The notes under the pieces were generated by a model. It did not search any database and was not told where the DNA came from. It worked only from the letters and a program-made list of their open reading frames with translations. Made by a program: the position numbers and the translations under genes. Shown here one piece after another: positions 1-12,839 of a stretch of 64,000 bases of DNA (position 1 is the stretch's first letter; each line of letters opens with the position of its first letter). The stretch lies in NCBI RefSeq assembly GCF_050948175.1, contig NC_135198.1, positions 2,865,001-2,929,000 of the forward strand. Reading direction: 5' to 3'. The DNA is from Xylocopa sonorina (Eukaryota > Arthropoda > Insecta > Hymenoptera > Apidae).

Positions 1-816
1 TAACGACGCTCACGTACCGCGCGCGAATCGCGTTCGAGGCTCACTTTTCATTCGATTCACCCCGACAAGCTTCATTTCGGAGAGCCCATTCGATTCCGTT
101 TCAAAGGGAAGTGAAATATCGTGTTTCGCGAATCAAGACTATTCGCTACGCGCTGATCAGACTCTTTTGTTTCTCTCCATTCTGTTCTCGAGCATGTGGA
201 GGCTGTTCGCTATCTTCGGTTCTATGAAAAATACTTATTCTTTATTTTCTAATTAATTGGTAACAATTTGAAATTGAAACTGTATCAGGCGATTGCAACT
301 TTTTCTCACCTTTGTAACAAAAGACCAGATGCCTCGAGCTACCAGAAAAGTAATAATACTTGTAGCAAGTATCCGGAATAGCAGCTTTCGACGATCCGAG
401 TGAGCGTCAAGTTCAAACCAAAAATCCTTCAGGTCTTCGAGAGGCGAACGTCCATCGTTGCGGAAGACTTAACTTCCGCCAAGTCGAGTTTAAGTTCAGT
501 TAACACCCCGAGGTCGCGACTTACCTCCGCTGTTCCTGTGTTCCGACACGAGCCGAATAAAGAACGAGCCGGCCCCGTAGCGTCGATGCTCGGTGAACCG
601 CGTTTAAGCCATCGCCGGTTTAGCCAACTAACGTGACGGCGAAAGTGGTAGCGGAACACAATCTAGGCCCCTGGGCGAGCTTAACGGCGTCTCAGCTTGC
701 TCGAGGAGAGAAACGACGCTTTGGCAGGGGCGTCTGCATTTCGAGACAGCTTAATTAGTTCCTCAGCCGGCTTAACCAGCACCCCGCGAGGCTTACGGGA
801 GCTTCTTCGGCGGATT

Positions 817-1150
817 AAAATGCTGTTTGCATTTTTCATCTAGCTGCACGGGAAGGTACTTTTTCATTAGGTTTTATTTTTCGAAAACACGCAAAGGGAG
901 GGTATTTATCGATTTCCGGAAACATTTTAGGAAATTATTCTCTCTAATTTCTGTGCTAAAAGATGCGTCAGGAAACACTCTTTAAAATGCCGTTGGAATT
1001 TTTGATTTAGCTCTAAGGGAAGCTACTTTTTCATTAGGTCTTACTTTTCGAAAACATGCAAATGGGGGGTATTGACCGATTTTCGGAAAAATTTTGGGAT
1101 TTTTATTTCTGAGTTTCTACGCGGTAAAGGTGCGCCAGGAAACGCACCTT
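817..1150. repeat. 167-bp tandem duplication
   Basis: Two diverged direct copies, 817-983 and 984-1150, both start with AAAATGC and share blocks such as CTTTTTCATTAGGT and TTTTCGAAAACA in the same order. The second copy ends with a perfect 8-bp inverted repeat, AAGGTGCG (1127-1134) and CGCACCTT (1143-1150); the matching end of the first copy is degraded. Origin unknown; a small mobile-element remnant or a local duplication would both fit. Confidence 0.8.
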
Positions 1151-3954
1151 AAGCGACTCATCGAGTGGCCCGAGCAATCGCCATCCCGCAGATTTCTACT
1201 CCAGACAATTTTCAACGAATTCGCTAATTTCTTTTTTTTCAATTGTTTTGAAAAAAATAATAAGCGCGTATAATTTACATATTTATCTCAGCTATCTTCC
1301 GCGATTGCGTTTGGTTCTCTCGATTATATACTTTCACTGTCGCTCGAACGAAACAACAAGCATGTAAATAACACGCGATGCGGTAAAGAAAGTCCAAAAT
1401 AAAGCATGCTTGGTAGTAGAAAAATCCAGAACGCGATCAAACCTACCCCGAACTCTTTCGAAACGATTAGAAAGTTCAATTGGCTCGCGCGAGCTTCCGC
1501 TTACCACGCGTAAAAGAAATACATTGGAGAGTTTCCAACGAACGATGAGAATGGCGTCCGGGACCGTTCGTCGTTTTTTCGCAACGAAACTTTGATCTCG
1601 TTTAACAAACCGTCGTGCTCGCGTGTGTAGCGTCGAGACAGAGGGGCGGTTTGGCGAGGGGTTGAAAAAAAAGCACGATGAAATTCCGCGAAGGGGGAAC
1701 TTTTAACAAGCGTGTCAAGTAGACGGATGCTTCTCGAACGAAGGGAGATGCATCCCCCGCGGCGCTCGAGTAGACTGGTGCCACCCTCGCGCGTAACAAT
1801 TCGTTCCGCCGGAAGTTTCCTACTTTACATTGTTCGCCGTGGAATTTCGCGATACCGGCTCTCTATAAATTCGACGTTTACCCGAAACTTTCGACGGGCA
1901 CACTTCGAGCGTAGCTACACCTACGGTTGATTTTGTTTTTCGATATAACTTACTGAGAGGGGGACGGTTCATGCATATTCAATTCGCGCGGGGTTGTTAG
2001 CGAAACGGTTTCATTTGTAAAATTGCCAACAACTACACGACGAGGTACCTCGAGGCGAGGCAGGCTTGAAGTTAGGATCGTTCTGATTTTCCATAGTCAT
2101 TTTTCAAATGATCGCAACAAATGGTTCTTGATAGAAATATCGTGATTTATCTGAAAGTTTCGCATCGTTTCGCTTAAATTACCGAACTGGCGCAACCTGT
2201 ATAGCTACGCGGAGGAATAAAGGGGGTTGCGTAACGAGATGCGAGGCTTTTTTATGTAGAACGTAATTATCGTGGTTCAAAAGTGGAATATTAATGACAA
2301 GTTTATGTATCAGTGATCTATAAATGAAACTAGCTGGACGATAAAAATTGACATTTCGCTCTTTCCCTCGCTATACAATTATTGCACCTTGCACTTTATC
2401 AAAAATGAAGTTTCACCTTCAAGAATCAGGTTTCCGTTCCAAAAACAGTCTCCTCGATACGACGTTCGAATAGTCCCCGAGGTCGATGGAAAAATAAAAA
2501 AACCAGCGACGTACGTATACCTCGCCTATAGCAATCAGACGTCACTTGTTTGTCAGATGACGTCAGGCAGCTGGTCGATCGATTTGCGTGTTAAAAATTA
2601 GCGAAATGGCCCGGAGTCCAGGTTTTTAATCTTAATTATCAGTCCTTCGGCCGTTTCGCGTGCTTTCGTGGCATCCAGACGGCCGTTTTCACGTGAGAAA
2701 CGCGAATCCACGCGCGAACGCGTGCCACATCGTAGCATACTATAATTAAACACACTAACCACGTAATAGAGTTATAATATTTATAAGATTTCAACGCATC
2801 GACGATCAACACGGTAAAAATAAAATTGTTAGTTGATCATCTTGGACGCTGCTTCGTTGCTCTGATATCTGACTTAAAATAGTAAAATTGCGACTGCGAT
2901 TAATAATAATAATAATTAGATTGCAAATCGTTTTATAATACCGCAAAAACTTGTTGCGTTCGAGAAAAAAAGGATCAGGTTCAAAGGGAAATCTCTGTTT
3001 CAAACGCTACCAATCCCTCATCGCCTCTCGATTTTTTCAAACCGTACAACCACGACAGCGTAGAAATCAGATACGTACTAATGCGAGCAGTAATTCAGCC
3101 CGAATCGAACTAACCAACGCAAATCTGAACCGCGGTCATCCACTCAGAAATGATGATACAGCGAAATTAATAGGGATTCTCGCCTATATTTCGAAGCTCG
3201 ACAGCTGATTCGGTATTAATTTCGGGAGCGCATCGTGTAACAGGATCGCGATGAATAAGCTTTTTCTCGGAGGAGAATTTTACTTCGCATCGATCGCTGG
3301 TCAATTACAGCTCGCAAGTTTCAATTGTTCGTACGAAACATAAATTATATTTAGCGGTATTACAATAAAATTGGACTTTCGTCCACCGCAACAAGAATCG
3401 CCGCTCTTCAGTTGTTAAGTGCACAAGGGTTGCCCGTATGAAAAGTACGAACCGCTGCAACCCCCATAAGCCGGAAACCACGCGCAGACCTCGACCCAGT
3501 CACCCAAAAATGCGGCTCTCCTTCACCCTTGCACTATTCGGATCAGCAGGGAACGCACTGTGACGGTTGAACGCCGGCACGAACAGGTGTCCGCGGTCTG
3601 TGTCGTCGTCGGGACGGTGGGCCGTCCGTCGTGGGACGACGCTTGCGCAACGTGACGGATCCGGTTTGTGCCTGAGAGGTGGGCCACGGAACAGGGTTGG
3701 ACGGAGGGGTGATGCACGCCGTCGGAAAGAAGGGGTGCTGCGAGGAATGAGGGCCAGTGGGCTAGTAGTGTCCGCGATAACGTCGCCTCAGTAGACCGTC
3801 GGCCGTCGCGCGGCTCCTCTCTCGCACCCTGTCGCGGAAATCCGCGCGCGCCAACCCCTCGCGGCTCGAAACGGACGCTGGGAGCCTGGCTACCAGCTTA
3901 GACACCGCTGGGACACGTGTATCCGTTCGCGCGCCACATTCCTAGCCATCGAAG

Positions 3955-4255
3955 GTGGGTGAGATCGTGGCTGGTGGATCGCGGATGGTCAGTGAGTGAT
4001 TCGAGGGGGTGAGTTGGGATCAGGCTCGAATAGGGAGAAAAGTGGGTGCGAATGAAAGGCGGGAGATCTGGGAGCGTGGATCGTAGGTACAATTGAAGGA
4101 TCGTTGGGTATGGATCGCGGATCGAAAGTGAGGGATCGTTGGGAGTGAATTACGGGGCTCGAAAGTGATCGATTAAGGTGTAGAGGGTGTGGATCGTGGA
4201 TCGAGAGTGGTGGTTCTGGCAAGTGGATCGTGGATCGCGAGTGAGTGGTTCTTCT
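3955..4255. repeat. Degenerate GGATCG-rich minisatellite
   Basis: The words GTGGATCG, GGATCGCGGATCG, GGGATCGTTGGG and GAGTGAGTGG recur with irregular spacing over about 300 bp. The + strand is rich in G and poor in C. The long minus-strand open frames here are a by-product of this composition. No coding role is supported. Confidence 0.65.
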
Positions 4256-7200
4256 GGGTAAAACGGGGTGGCTTTCTTCGTTGGGCTCTCAGACCGTTGC
4301 CGGGTGCTGTGCGTGGTTTCCCCGTGCAGTTGTTTGTTCCCGATAAGCAGAAGTTCGAGTGGAAGATTGGGAAGTTGCGGAGACGCGAAATCGCGGAAAA
4401 GTTGCTGGTTTCGCTGGCTCGGTTGCCTTTTAATCAACGCTCGAGTTTGACGAAGGTGGATCGCGTACGTTGCTTGTAAATTAAATTCCTCGGTCGAGGA
4501 AGGAGAGGAGCTACTGAAGATTTCACGGCAAAGGCTTCGAGTTAAAGTTTGTTTCTGTTGCGGAATTTAAAGTTGCGCCGTGTTGGGAGGAGATTAAAGC
4601 CGCTATTCGAGCTTTTCGCCGGTAGATAATTACCTTTGCTTCGGATAGGTCATGGATGGGGGCAGGGGTGCTAGGAAGGCATCGCGGTTCACCCTTCGCT
4701 TATAGGGAGTGACCTATCCCGCCTCACGAAATTCGACCTGGGATCGGATTATTAATTTCTTGGAGCTTCATGCGGAAACTATTTTCGAACATTTTTTGTT
4801 TAGAGTAAAAACAAAAATTGTGGATACGATACAGAATTCTTCAGACGCGATGACTCTATAAAGCAGTAAATAATTCCCACTAATCTCTCGCGTTCTCCTC
4901 TTTCCGTTCATTAATTAATAAATCGTTAAACATTCGTAATCAACGTTTTTCCGTGCTAACGAACGCCTACCTGTCGGCGCCCTCCGGCTACTCCTCTCCG
5001 TTACAATTTAATTTGAGTTCTCGCGGTATCGGGGTGCCTCCGGGCTGAGGCTCTAGCGTTTTTCGCGCTGCTCTCCTCGTGAATATTCAAATTCCAGATT
5101 GCTCGCTAATAAATTAATCCAGCTGAGTGGACCCTCGTCGCTTCTCCCCCCTCTCCACCCCGCCCCTCGAGCGGAATGATAATAAATCGGGCTCGTTTAT
5201 TTTCATCTGTAACACAAAACCGTGACGAGGGAAATTGGCCCAATAAACGCCATTCCGAATGAGAGTAACGATTATTTGCGGTGACGTATAAATGCATACA
5301 TGGATCATCCTGCGATCATTTCGTAACGGAGCTTTTGTGCGCCGGCTGAGAAATTTCTGGGAGCTATAGCTTTCCGAGTGATATCGATACTAGTCGACTG
5401 TTCCGCTCGTTGTTGCGTTGGTTGCAGCGTGTGGTCCAGAGAGCGTTCTCGTTCGAAGGGTCGAGGGAAACTGGCTTCTCTGTCGAGCGTACGGCTGGTT
5501 GCGAGGGTAGTTTCGCGACACTTTTTCGCGTTGCGAATTTCAAATTGCATCAATGGAAGAGAGCACAAAATGCTCGGCGCACGAATCATCGTTATTTTCT
5601 TCTAACTTTCGACTCGATTTACAAGTTTTGCAAGCTGAGAAATATAAGGAAATGTATTATGGAACCTTCGAATGTTAACGAAGACTATTTTCATTGCGGT
5701 TGGGTAGAGTGAAAATTCTTTGTTGTCGAATTACTGTCAAAATAATCAACTCTCGAAATCTCCCGACGCGCATCCGATGCACTCGACGATGGAGCGGATA
5801 AATTTTGCCTGTTTACGCCAAAGATGTTCACGATAACGTAAACGGAGATCGCATATTTGCTGGGAGGCCACACACGGTTCGTTCCCGATTGGATCTTCTC
5901 AGACACGTGCAATGAAACGTGGCTTGTAGTCAATCTCGTAAACCTTGTCATACAGAGCATTCCAATCTTTCCTAACATACGGATGGATACACAAAAAGCT
6001 ACTGTGCTCGCGAGTAACTTAAATGAAATCAATGAAACCGCGTTTGATGTATTATTAATAGGCTTTGTTTACTTAACGAGAAAAAATGTAGAGATTTTTA
6101 TAATTAACTATCGTTAGAGGAAAGCCCATTTTACTGCAGTCGCGGCTTTATCATTTCAAGTCGGACATTTTGAAATAATAAAACACCGCGTGTTAATTCT
6201 GTTTTAGACTATTCGAAACAAATAAAAATAATCTATAAATATTTCTTTTCAGAAGCAGAATTCTATGTTTTATATGCAAGAGATTGGAGAAATTCTAATC
6301 GGGCTTCACCGCCATTTTTCTTCGGCGTCTGCAGGAGATTAGCGTCTGTTGGATAGTTTAGGGTGTTTCTCATATATTTCTGAGACGTCAGGGTCACGTC
6401 TGGATTTAGCTCGTATTTCCACCGTCGCGTTTGGGATTTTCTGTCATCGTAGGTGGTTGATTCTAATATCGCTGTAACAGAAGACGCGACCTGGCGGTTT
6501 CCGTTTTCTTTATTAGATCTTCATGGGTTATTTTAGAACGGTCTGTATATAGTAATTCTGCTCACGATCATTTCTCTCTTCTGTCCGTACTACGATTCCG
6601 ATTAAGTTGATCAAATTATTAACTTTCTTTCCGTCGAGTCACGGTCTACAATTTTTCTCCATTACTCTTTAATATTAGTTTTAAATTATATTCGCTACAT
6701 CGTGATGTTTTATATTTTACTTGTTCTCAAATTTCATTTTCAACAACAGATATTTTCTCTTGTACGATATTCCAGACATTCTCGTTACCAAGTACGTCTT
6801 CGCGCAAGATGATCCAAACAGGATTTAGCGCAAATTATTGTTTCTCATAACTACTGAATTCGCATAGTAACTCGTTAATCGCATATAAGTAATACTATGT
6901 AAGCGTGTATCAAAATCTGTGCGATTGACGAGGTAGCCAGCAAAAAGTGAAGAGAATAACCACGATTCGTCGTCTCCGTTTCTACTCTTGGTTAAGTGTA
7001 TTCACCTCGAAGCAGCTATACGTGAACAGCATGCAACGAACGAGGGTCGTATCGAAGTTGTCCGAGTTGCAGTGGTCGTAAAAAATTTCCTGCGCATCGG
7101 AGAGAATGTACATTTTGGTCTCAGCAGCGAGTCTGGTGGCCCCTGCGTTTCATGGGCGCGCCGATTTCGCTGGCATTACAAACGTGAAAGTCGCCGTGGG

Positions 7201-7995
7201 CGCAGTAGAGCGGGTCTGCCGATGGCAATGAAGAATAACCCTTTCCGGTGGATGGATCCACGGGTTTTCTAGCCGCGAGAAGGGAGAAGTTGGTCGACAC
7301 CGCGGTGCCAATTGATATTTTCCTCGCGTACATTGATGGAACCGTAGGTTCCGCCGTCGAGAACGTTTTCCTCTCTCGCCTGGCTGATATTGATTTCATT
7401 TTTCGTCTGTATTGACGTCAACTTGCCCCCGTGTAAGCCGATTACCACGGAGATCGATGGAGGTGCATCGCTTTAATACCTTCTATTGACATTTCGCAGT
7501 TGTAATTACAATTGATGCGCGAGCCACGCCGTTAAGTTGATCGCTTTCCAACGCTTCGAAACGTTCTCGGGATCTTGTCACCAGCTGTCACGAAAAATAT
7601 TTCATTTCAGTCCCTGTCCCGGTTGCAGATTAGCGAACCGCGTTACGCAAGCTAAACGTTCTTCTTCACGCGGAATCTCTCCTTCCTCGTCGTTCGCGGT
7701 AAATCTAGCAGCAACGTCAGAAGAAAAGAAACGTAGCTCAAAGAATATTTCACAGAGAAGCTCGAGATCGACGAGGAGATCGTCTCTCTAGCAGGATCCA
7801 TCGCGGTTCGCCTAAAAAACTTTCAAGGAACCTTGTTCATGCACAATCGCACAAAGTACACGATCGTGATGCGTGTGTACCACCTTCTAATGGATTAACT
7901 AAAACACGAGAAAGTGGCGAACGTAGAGAACGCCTTCGAAAGAATCCTCCGTTGACCAGCGAAAGAAGCCAAAGCCAACAAGGACCGCCGGTTTG

Positions 7996-8082
7996 ATGAC
8001 TCAGTGGAGTAAGGGAGGCGATCGAGAGCGCAGCCCAAAGTGGTCACAGATGTCGACGAGTCGGGCAGCGAGCAGCGAGTAG
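7996..8082 (+). promoter_or_regulatory. Candidate upstream ORF in the receptor leader
   Basis: An ATG at 7996 opens a 28-codon frame ending at TAG 8080-8082, 40 bp before the receptor start codon and in a different frame. If the mature leader includes this stretch, the frame could reduce translation of the receptor, as leader ORFs commonly do. Whether it is transcribed is not visible from the sequence: no transcription start or upstream splice site could be fixed. Confidence 0.3.
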
Positions 8083-8122
8083 AGGCATCCCGTACCTGGT
8101 CAGCCGTCCCCCCTTTTGAGCG

Positions 8123-8528
8123 ATGATCGGCTCGTCGACGCCGACGATCGATCGCGCGGATCCTCACGAGGCCGTGGCCGACATCTGTTACTACGGGGAC
8201 CTATTGTCACTGGCGAACGAGAGCGGCTCTCTCTGCGATGGCTCGCGGTTCGACGTGTCCAGGATACTGAACGAGACCACCTTGGAAGTGGAATCGGTGA
8301 ACGGCACGCGTCTCAGCGTCGAGTCCAGCGGTCTGAACAACTGGTGGGCGATGCTGGCCCTGGTCCTCGTCCTGGGCACCGCCGCGGGTAACATCCTCGT
8401 CTGCTTGGCCATTGCCAGGGAGAGGCGGTTGCAGAACGTGACGAATTACTTCCTGATGAGCCTGGCGATCACGGACCTGATGGTCGCCGTGCTGGTGATG
8501 CCACTTGGGATATTGACGTTGGTCAGAG
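8123..8528 (+). CDS. 5-HT2: 5-HT2-type serotonin receptor, first coding exon (N-terminus, TM1, TM2)
   Basis: This exon encodes residues 1-135 plus the first base of codon 136 of a rhodopsin-family GPCR for serotonin. Insect 5-HT2 receptors couple to Gq and phospholipase C at the plasma membrane. The N-terminus (1-73) is extracellular, with sequons N32-E-S, N50-E-T and N60-G-T. TM1 spans about 74-98 with the GN motif (N90, Asn1.50). The first intracellular loop reads ERRLQNVTN. TM2 spans about 108-132 with LAITDLMVA, where D118 is Asp2.50. ATG 8123 is chosen because TGA at 8117-8119 closes the frame just upstream and the -3 base is G. The exon stops at AG|GTAAGT (8528/8529), phase 1. The frame stays open past the donor to 8707, but that part has no receptor similarity. 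Recalled resemblance is closest to the Drosophila 5-HT2A (5-HT2alpha) type; paralogue assignment is unconfirmed. Confidence 0.95.
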
Positions 8529-8534
8529 GTAAGT

Positions 8535-11500
8535 GTTTGGCTGCGTGGCCGTGTAGATTTTCGGCTCGAAGGTCCTTCTTAAGCTGGCTAGTCCTCCGCG
8601 TAGACTGGACAATGGAATTTGGTCAATTTGTCTTACTCGTGTCTGACGGTTATTTCCATCCTTGGAAGAAATTTTACGGTGCGATTCTGCAACTAAAAAT
8701 AAGATAAAAACGAAGAGTAACAAAATTGCGTTTGAGGTTTTGTTCTTGGAAATAAAGGCATATGTTGCAATGGCTTGTGGGTTTTTACAGGTGATGCACG
8801 CGTATGCAAAGAATGCTTCGAGCACGAATCATTATTTCCTTTCTTATTATCCGCAGCTCGTTGATACGTCAGTGCAGAGGTATCGAACTTTTTCATCCAA
8901 GTTTTTACAATCGTTTCGTGCAATTTCCATCCGCTAGTTCCGCCATTTTCGATAATGGCCATCGAACTTTTCAGCCGCTGCACTGGTTCGGTTCGAACCC
9001 GAGCTTCCTACGTTATTAAGATCACGCGGAGATTAGGGGATGCTCGAGGAACATTTACCTATACAGTAACACGCAGGAGTAACTTTCTCCGAGTTCTAGG
9101 CCGCGCGTTATCCATTTCCGTTTAACCATTTCCCAAACGAGGATCGATGGTCCCTCGTTTATCTAAATTCCGTCTGAACGTTATCCATCGCAAGTGTTTC
9201 GTTCCTAAATCGCAGTCGTTAGAAAACAAGTCGTAATTTCGAATTCGCCACGGCAAGGCTATCCACCTTTTTTTCTCTTTTGAGTAAATTGAAAAAAAGA
9301 ACGTCGAGATATGCGTGCGTACGATTAACAGTAATTGAAAAATATCAAATCGTTGACAATAATTTTAATCAACGAAAGAATATGCAGCCGGATGCTGCGA
9401 GGGACGTGTTTACCGTCGCGCAGTTTGTTTCAAACGGTTTATGTTATTGAAAAAACAGAAATATTGCATGGAATTATTGGAAACCTTCGGTGACTGCGAT
9501 AAAAACAGTTGCAAGGTGCACCATTGTATATCTCCCCTCTCTCTGTTTCATTTTTTGTTTCACTCCATAGTCGCGAGCGTGTAATTTCATTGTTAATTCC
9601 ACGATTTTATCATTTTTATCTCCTTCTGTCGGCGATCGCAGCTCTCCCGATTCGCAAACGGCGTAAACGCGAAAGGAACATCGTGTGAATCCATTTCCGT
9701 CGTGTATTTCTTCTGATCGATTATTGGACGGGGAATAAATTTTGGCCATACAGTGGATAAACGAGTTTATTTCGAGTTCGTGTTGCCCGTTATGCGATAA
9801 AATAATAATTTAATTAAATAATTTTTCTAAGGAGGTTTACGACGTCTGAAACGTAATGTCCTGTCTCTCACTTCGTCATTTGTATTCTGCTATAATAACA
9901 CATATTTTTTGTACAACTAAATCAATTTCAATCGACCATCGAGGTCACCAGCGCCAAGTTTTCAAATGACAGACGACACAAAAAAAGTCACCAACTGCGG
10001 GATTGGCATATTTTATGTTTTGCAATAAATAACGTATTCTCACATAATATCCAAGCCATAAATCTCGTATAATAGGGGAGAACACGTTTTTCGCTTTAAC
10101 TTTGTACATACATAAAGAGCAAACGAATGTTTAATGCATATTCAAAAATGTTTGCACACGTTTAATGGTACTGAAAATATAGAGAACTTTTCGCGAACAA
10201 CCTCGAATAATCTGCCAGCCGAATCACGCCGTTGAAAGGAACGATTTTCCTGGATAGAATTCAGTTGGAAATGAAATCTAGACGCGGTTGAGACAGAGGT
10301 CTAAAATTCAGATATTCTGAAACTTCTTACCTCCGCAACACTTTTCTCTGCCGCATCACCTTTCATCGTCTACTTATAGGGGGGGACTCGCGCGAACAGT
10401 ATGGATTTTCCAATGGAATCAAACGCAAACCTCTCGATCTCTCAGTTTACTTTTTCCCGGACTTACATACGTACAATGAATACTGCTGGCTTGAATACAC
10501 ACAGCCTACGATTTAGGTGTTGTATAAATTCAAGAAACGTTCTGCCGGATCCGTTCTTCTTTTAATCTTCGAACACCTTCGCGCTGGAGTAAATCGTGTG
10601 AAAATTGTGGCTGTTGAAACAGACGATTGATTAAATCGTTCGAAGGATAACACGTTTAATTGTTCGAATTTTTTCCATAAAATTTTACGTGGAAAACAGA
10701 ACGAAGCGCCGAAAGCGCCGCGCGGATCTCTTACCGCGAAATTTATTCTCGACGATGAATCTGCTGATCTTTGCACCCGAAGATAAACGATCGCACGTTT
10801 TTAAACGGCTTTACGCGCGTTTGTCGAACGTCGCGAGGAATCGCGGCGCCGATTGCGCTTTTCTCACAATCGTACCTCGACGCTGATCCATTATGCATAA
10901 GAAGGCTTGCCCAACGACAAACGGCCGCCGAGCTTTCCACCTATCACGGGTGAAAACCGATCGCTGCGATGCCTTCCGATTAATCGAGCCGCGGCACTGA
11001 CGCGGGATAAAATAATTTTACGATCGCCGATTAAAATCGAACTTCTGAACTTTCGCTGGCATTAATCGGAAATGAATGACTAATCGCGAGCGGGAATTAT
11101 TGAAATTATTATGGCATATTTAATTTTACCGACGATGAATTATTATAATTATGTTCTGCTTTTTTTAGCGTTTGCAGTATAATTGCGTAACACGATAGAA
11201 TTTTGATTATTTTTACACGACAGAATATCGTTCTTCTCGAAATATTTGGAAAGTATTAACGCAGTGAAAAACCTCGATTAACTGAGTAGAATTTCTAAAT
11301 TTTCGTCCAGCGGACTGTATTTTTCGTTGGAATTATTATTTGCAGAGTATCGCGAAATTAACTACCTGTTTTCGTATAAAAACAGAGCTATCGGACCAGT
11401 CCAAATATTCGATTATACGAATGGCGTGTTTTATCGAGGTCTCGTTGTATTGAAAAGAAAACAAAAATTTATCAACAACCGAGTAACGTGTGCTGCAAAC

Positions 11501-12400
11501 TTTTCCAATAAAATCCAGCATTTTACAATTACAAATAACAACGTCGCGACATCGAACGATCAGCGTTGCCACCTGAGAAGTGACATACGAATTCAAAGAC
11601 ATGAACTTCTCGAGAAACCCTGGACTTTACCAACAAGTATAAAACTTACATGTCCTGCATCTACCACTTTTACAAATAAACTTTGGTCACTATAATATAA
11701 CGAACTAAGAAAACAGTAGAAGAAGTTACAAAAAAAGAACCATCGCTATTATTTCTTATCATCTTCAACTCCTGAATCGATATCCGCGTGACCAGAAATC
11801 GTAGACCCGACGATACCGCTCGCACAAACTCGAGGCGATAATTTCCAGCGTTTACCCCCTCAAAAAAAGAAAATGAACCCGCACGGACAATCGAGTAACG
11901 TGCTCGAAACAACCGCGATGGCGTCCGCCCACGTGCGTCCCCAGTAGCTGCAAGCTGTTGCGACCGAACAACTTCGAAACTCGTAACGGTCTCGATTTCG
12001 CTTCTACGTTGGTGGAAATTGGAACGGTTCCGGTTTGGCGGGCATTAATTGCCGGCGAGCGTCGACGCGACGCGGTCGATTAGGGCGCGGATAAGAAAAC
12101 GGACGGCCCTCGAGCTCGCGAGGGTGCTTCCGGCGCGCGTCGAAGCGCACGGAGAGCCGAGACGGATCGCGCGTCCGCCGAGCGGCTCGAAATTGCCCAT
12201 GGGCGTTCGCGGGAGGAATCGTCGGGGAACGTAAATGGCCAATTTGTACCGCACCCCCGATTCCACCAGCCGGCCATTTTTCATCCGGCTCCCAGTTTGT
12301 TCCTGGCGAATGTTTTTTAACAACGTCTCTGACTGGCGCCTCTCTCTTCGAGGGTTGAAACGAGGAAGATAACTGCGACGGTCGAGCGACGGAGTGGTTT
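8535..12400. other. Intronic sequence, no gene seen
   Basis: Mostly AT-rich unique sequence. A CpG-rich block from about 11900 to 12350 contains overlapping open frames on both strands, none resembling a known protein. No repeat family was recognised. First-intron regulatory elements are possible but cannot be identified from one sequence. Confidence 0.5.
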
Positions 12401-12422
12401 ATTGTTCTATTTTTCTTTTTCT

Positions 12423-12664
12423 TTAGGGGTGCGTTTTTTGAAGGCGAGATAAGTGTTTGGTTGTTTTAGTGGAGTAGATAATTATGAAGGACGTGGTGGT
12501 TTCTTTGTGGCTTTATTAATATCATTTACTATTGTCATCTTCCTTAGGGGTGGGTTTTTGAAGGCGAGATAAGTGTTCGGTTGTTTTAGTGGAGTAGATA
12601 ATTGTGGAGGATGTAGTGGTTTCTTTAAAGTAGTGTTTTTATTAATATCATTTATTTTTGTCTT
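12423..12664. repeat. 121-bp tandem duplication
   Basis: Two direct copies begin at TTAGGGG, at 12423 and 12544. They share GAAGGCGAGATAAGTGTT, GGTTGTTTTAGTGGAGTAG, GTGGTTTCTTT and TTATTAATATCATTTA in order. The array lies in a stretch (about 12400-12830) whose + strand is rich in G and T and very poor in C. That explains the long stop-free minus-strand frame there. Confidence 0.85.
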
Positions 12665-12839
12665 CGAATGTTTACTAGTTTGCGTAGAGGTGCGCAGATG
12701 CGAATAAAAAATGGTAGATAGAGTAGCTAAGTCGAAGAGAAATATCGTAGTCTGTTGTGCGTTCTTGAATAAAGTGGCGAAAATGGAAGGTGGGTGTGTA
12801 ATATAAAAGATAAACATAGTCGGAAGGTTCGCGGTTGAT

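Larger units (their letters stand above)
1..7995. other. Upstream non-coding flank
   Basis: No open frame in this stretch resembles a known protein, and no RNA gene was recognised. It holds a 167-bp tandem duplication near 817-1150 and a GGATCG-rich degenerate repeat near 3955-4255; the rest looks like unique sequence alternating between AT-rich stretches and CpG-rich patches. The promoter and any untranslated first exons of the receptor gene starting at 8123 may lie here, but no core promoter could be assigned with confidence. Confidence 0.6.

Noticed and set aside
8001..8005. TCAGT initiator-like word before the receptor start
   Set aside because: No DPE-like word at +28 and no TATA box; TCAGT is frequent by chance.
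8529..8707. Open continuation of the first coding exon past the donor
   Set aside because: Receptor similarity stops exactly at the consensus donor, and joining to 58941 restores the family sequence.
8988..9002. T-arm-like TCGGTTCGAACCCGA
   Set aside because: No acceptor stem, D arm or anticodon arm at the proper distances.
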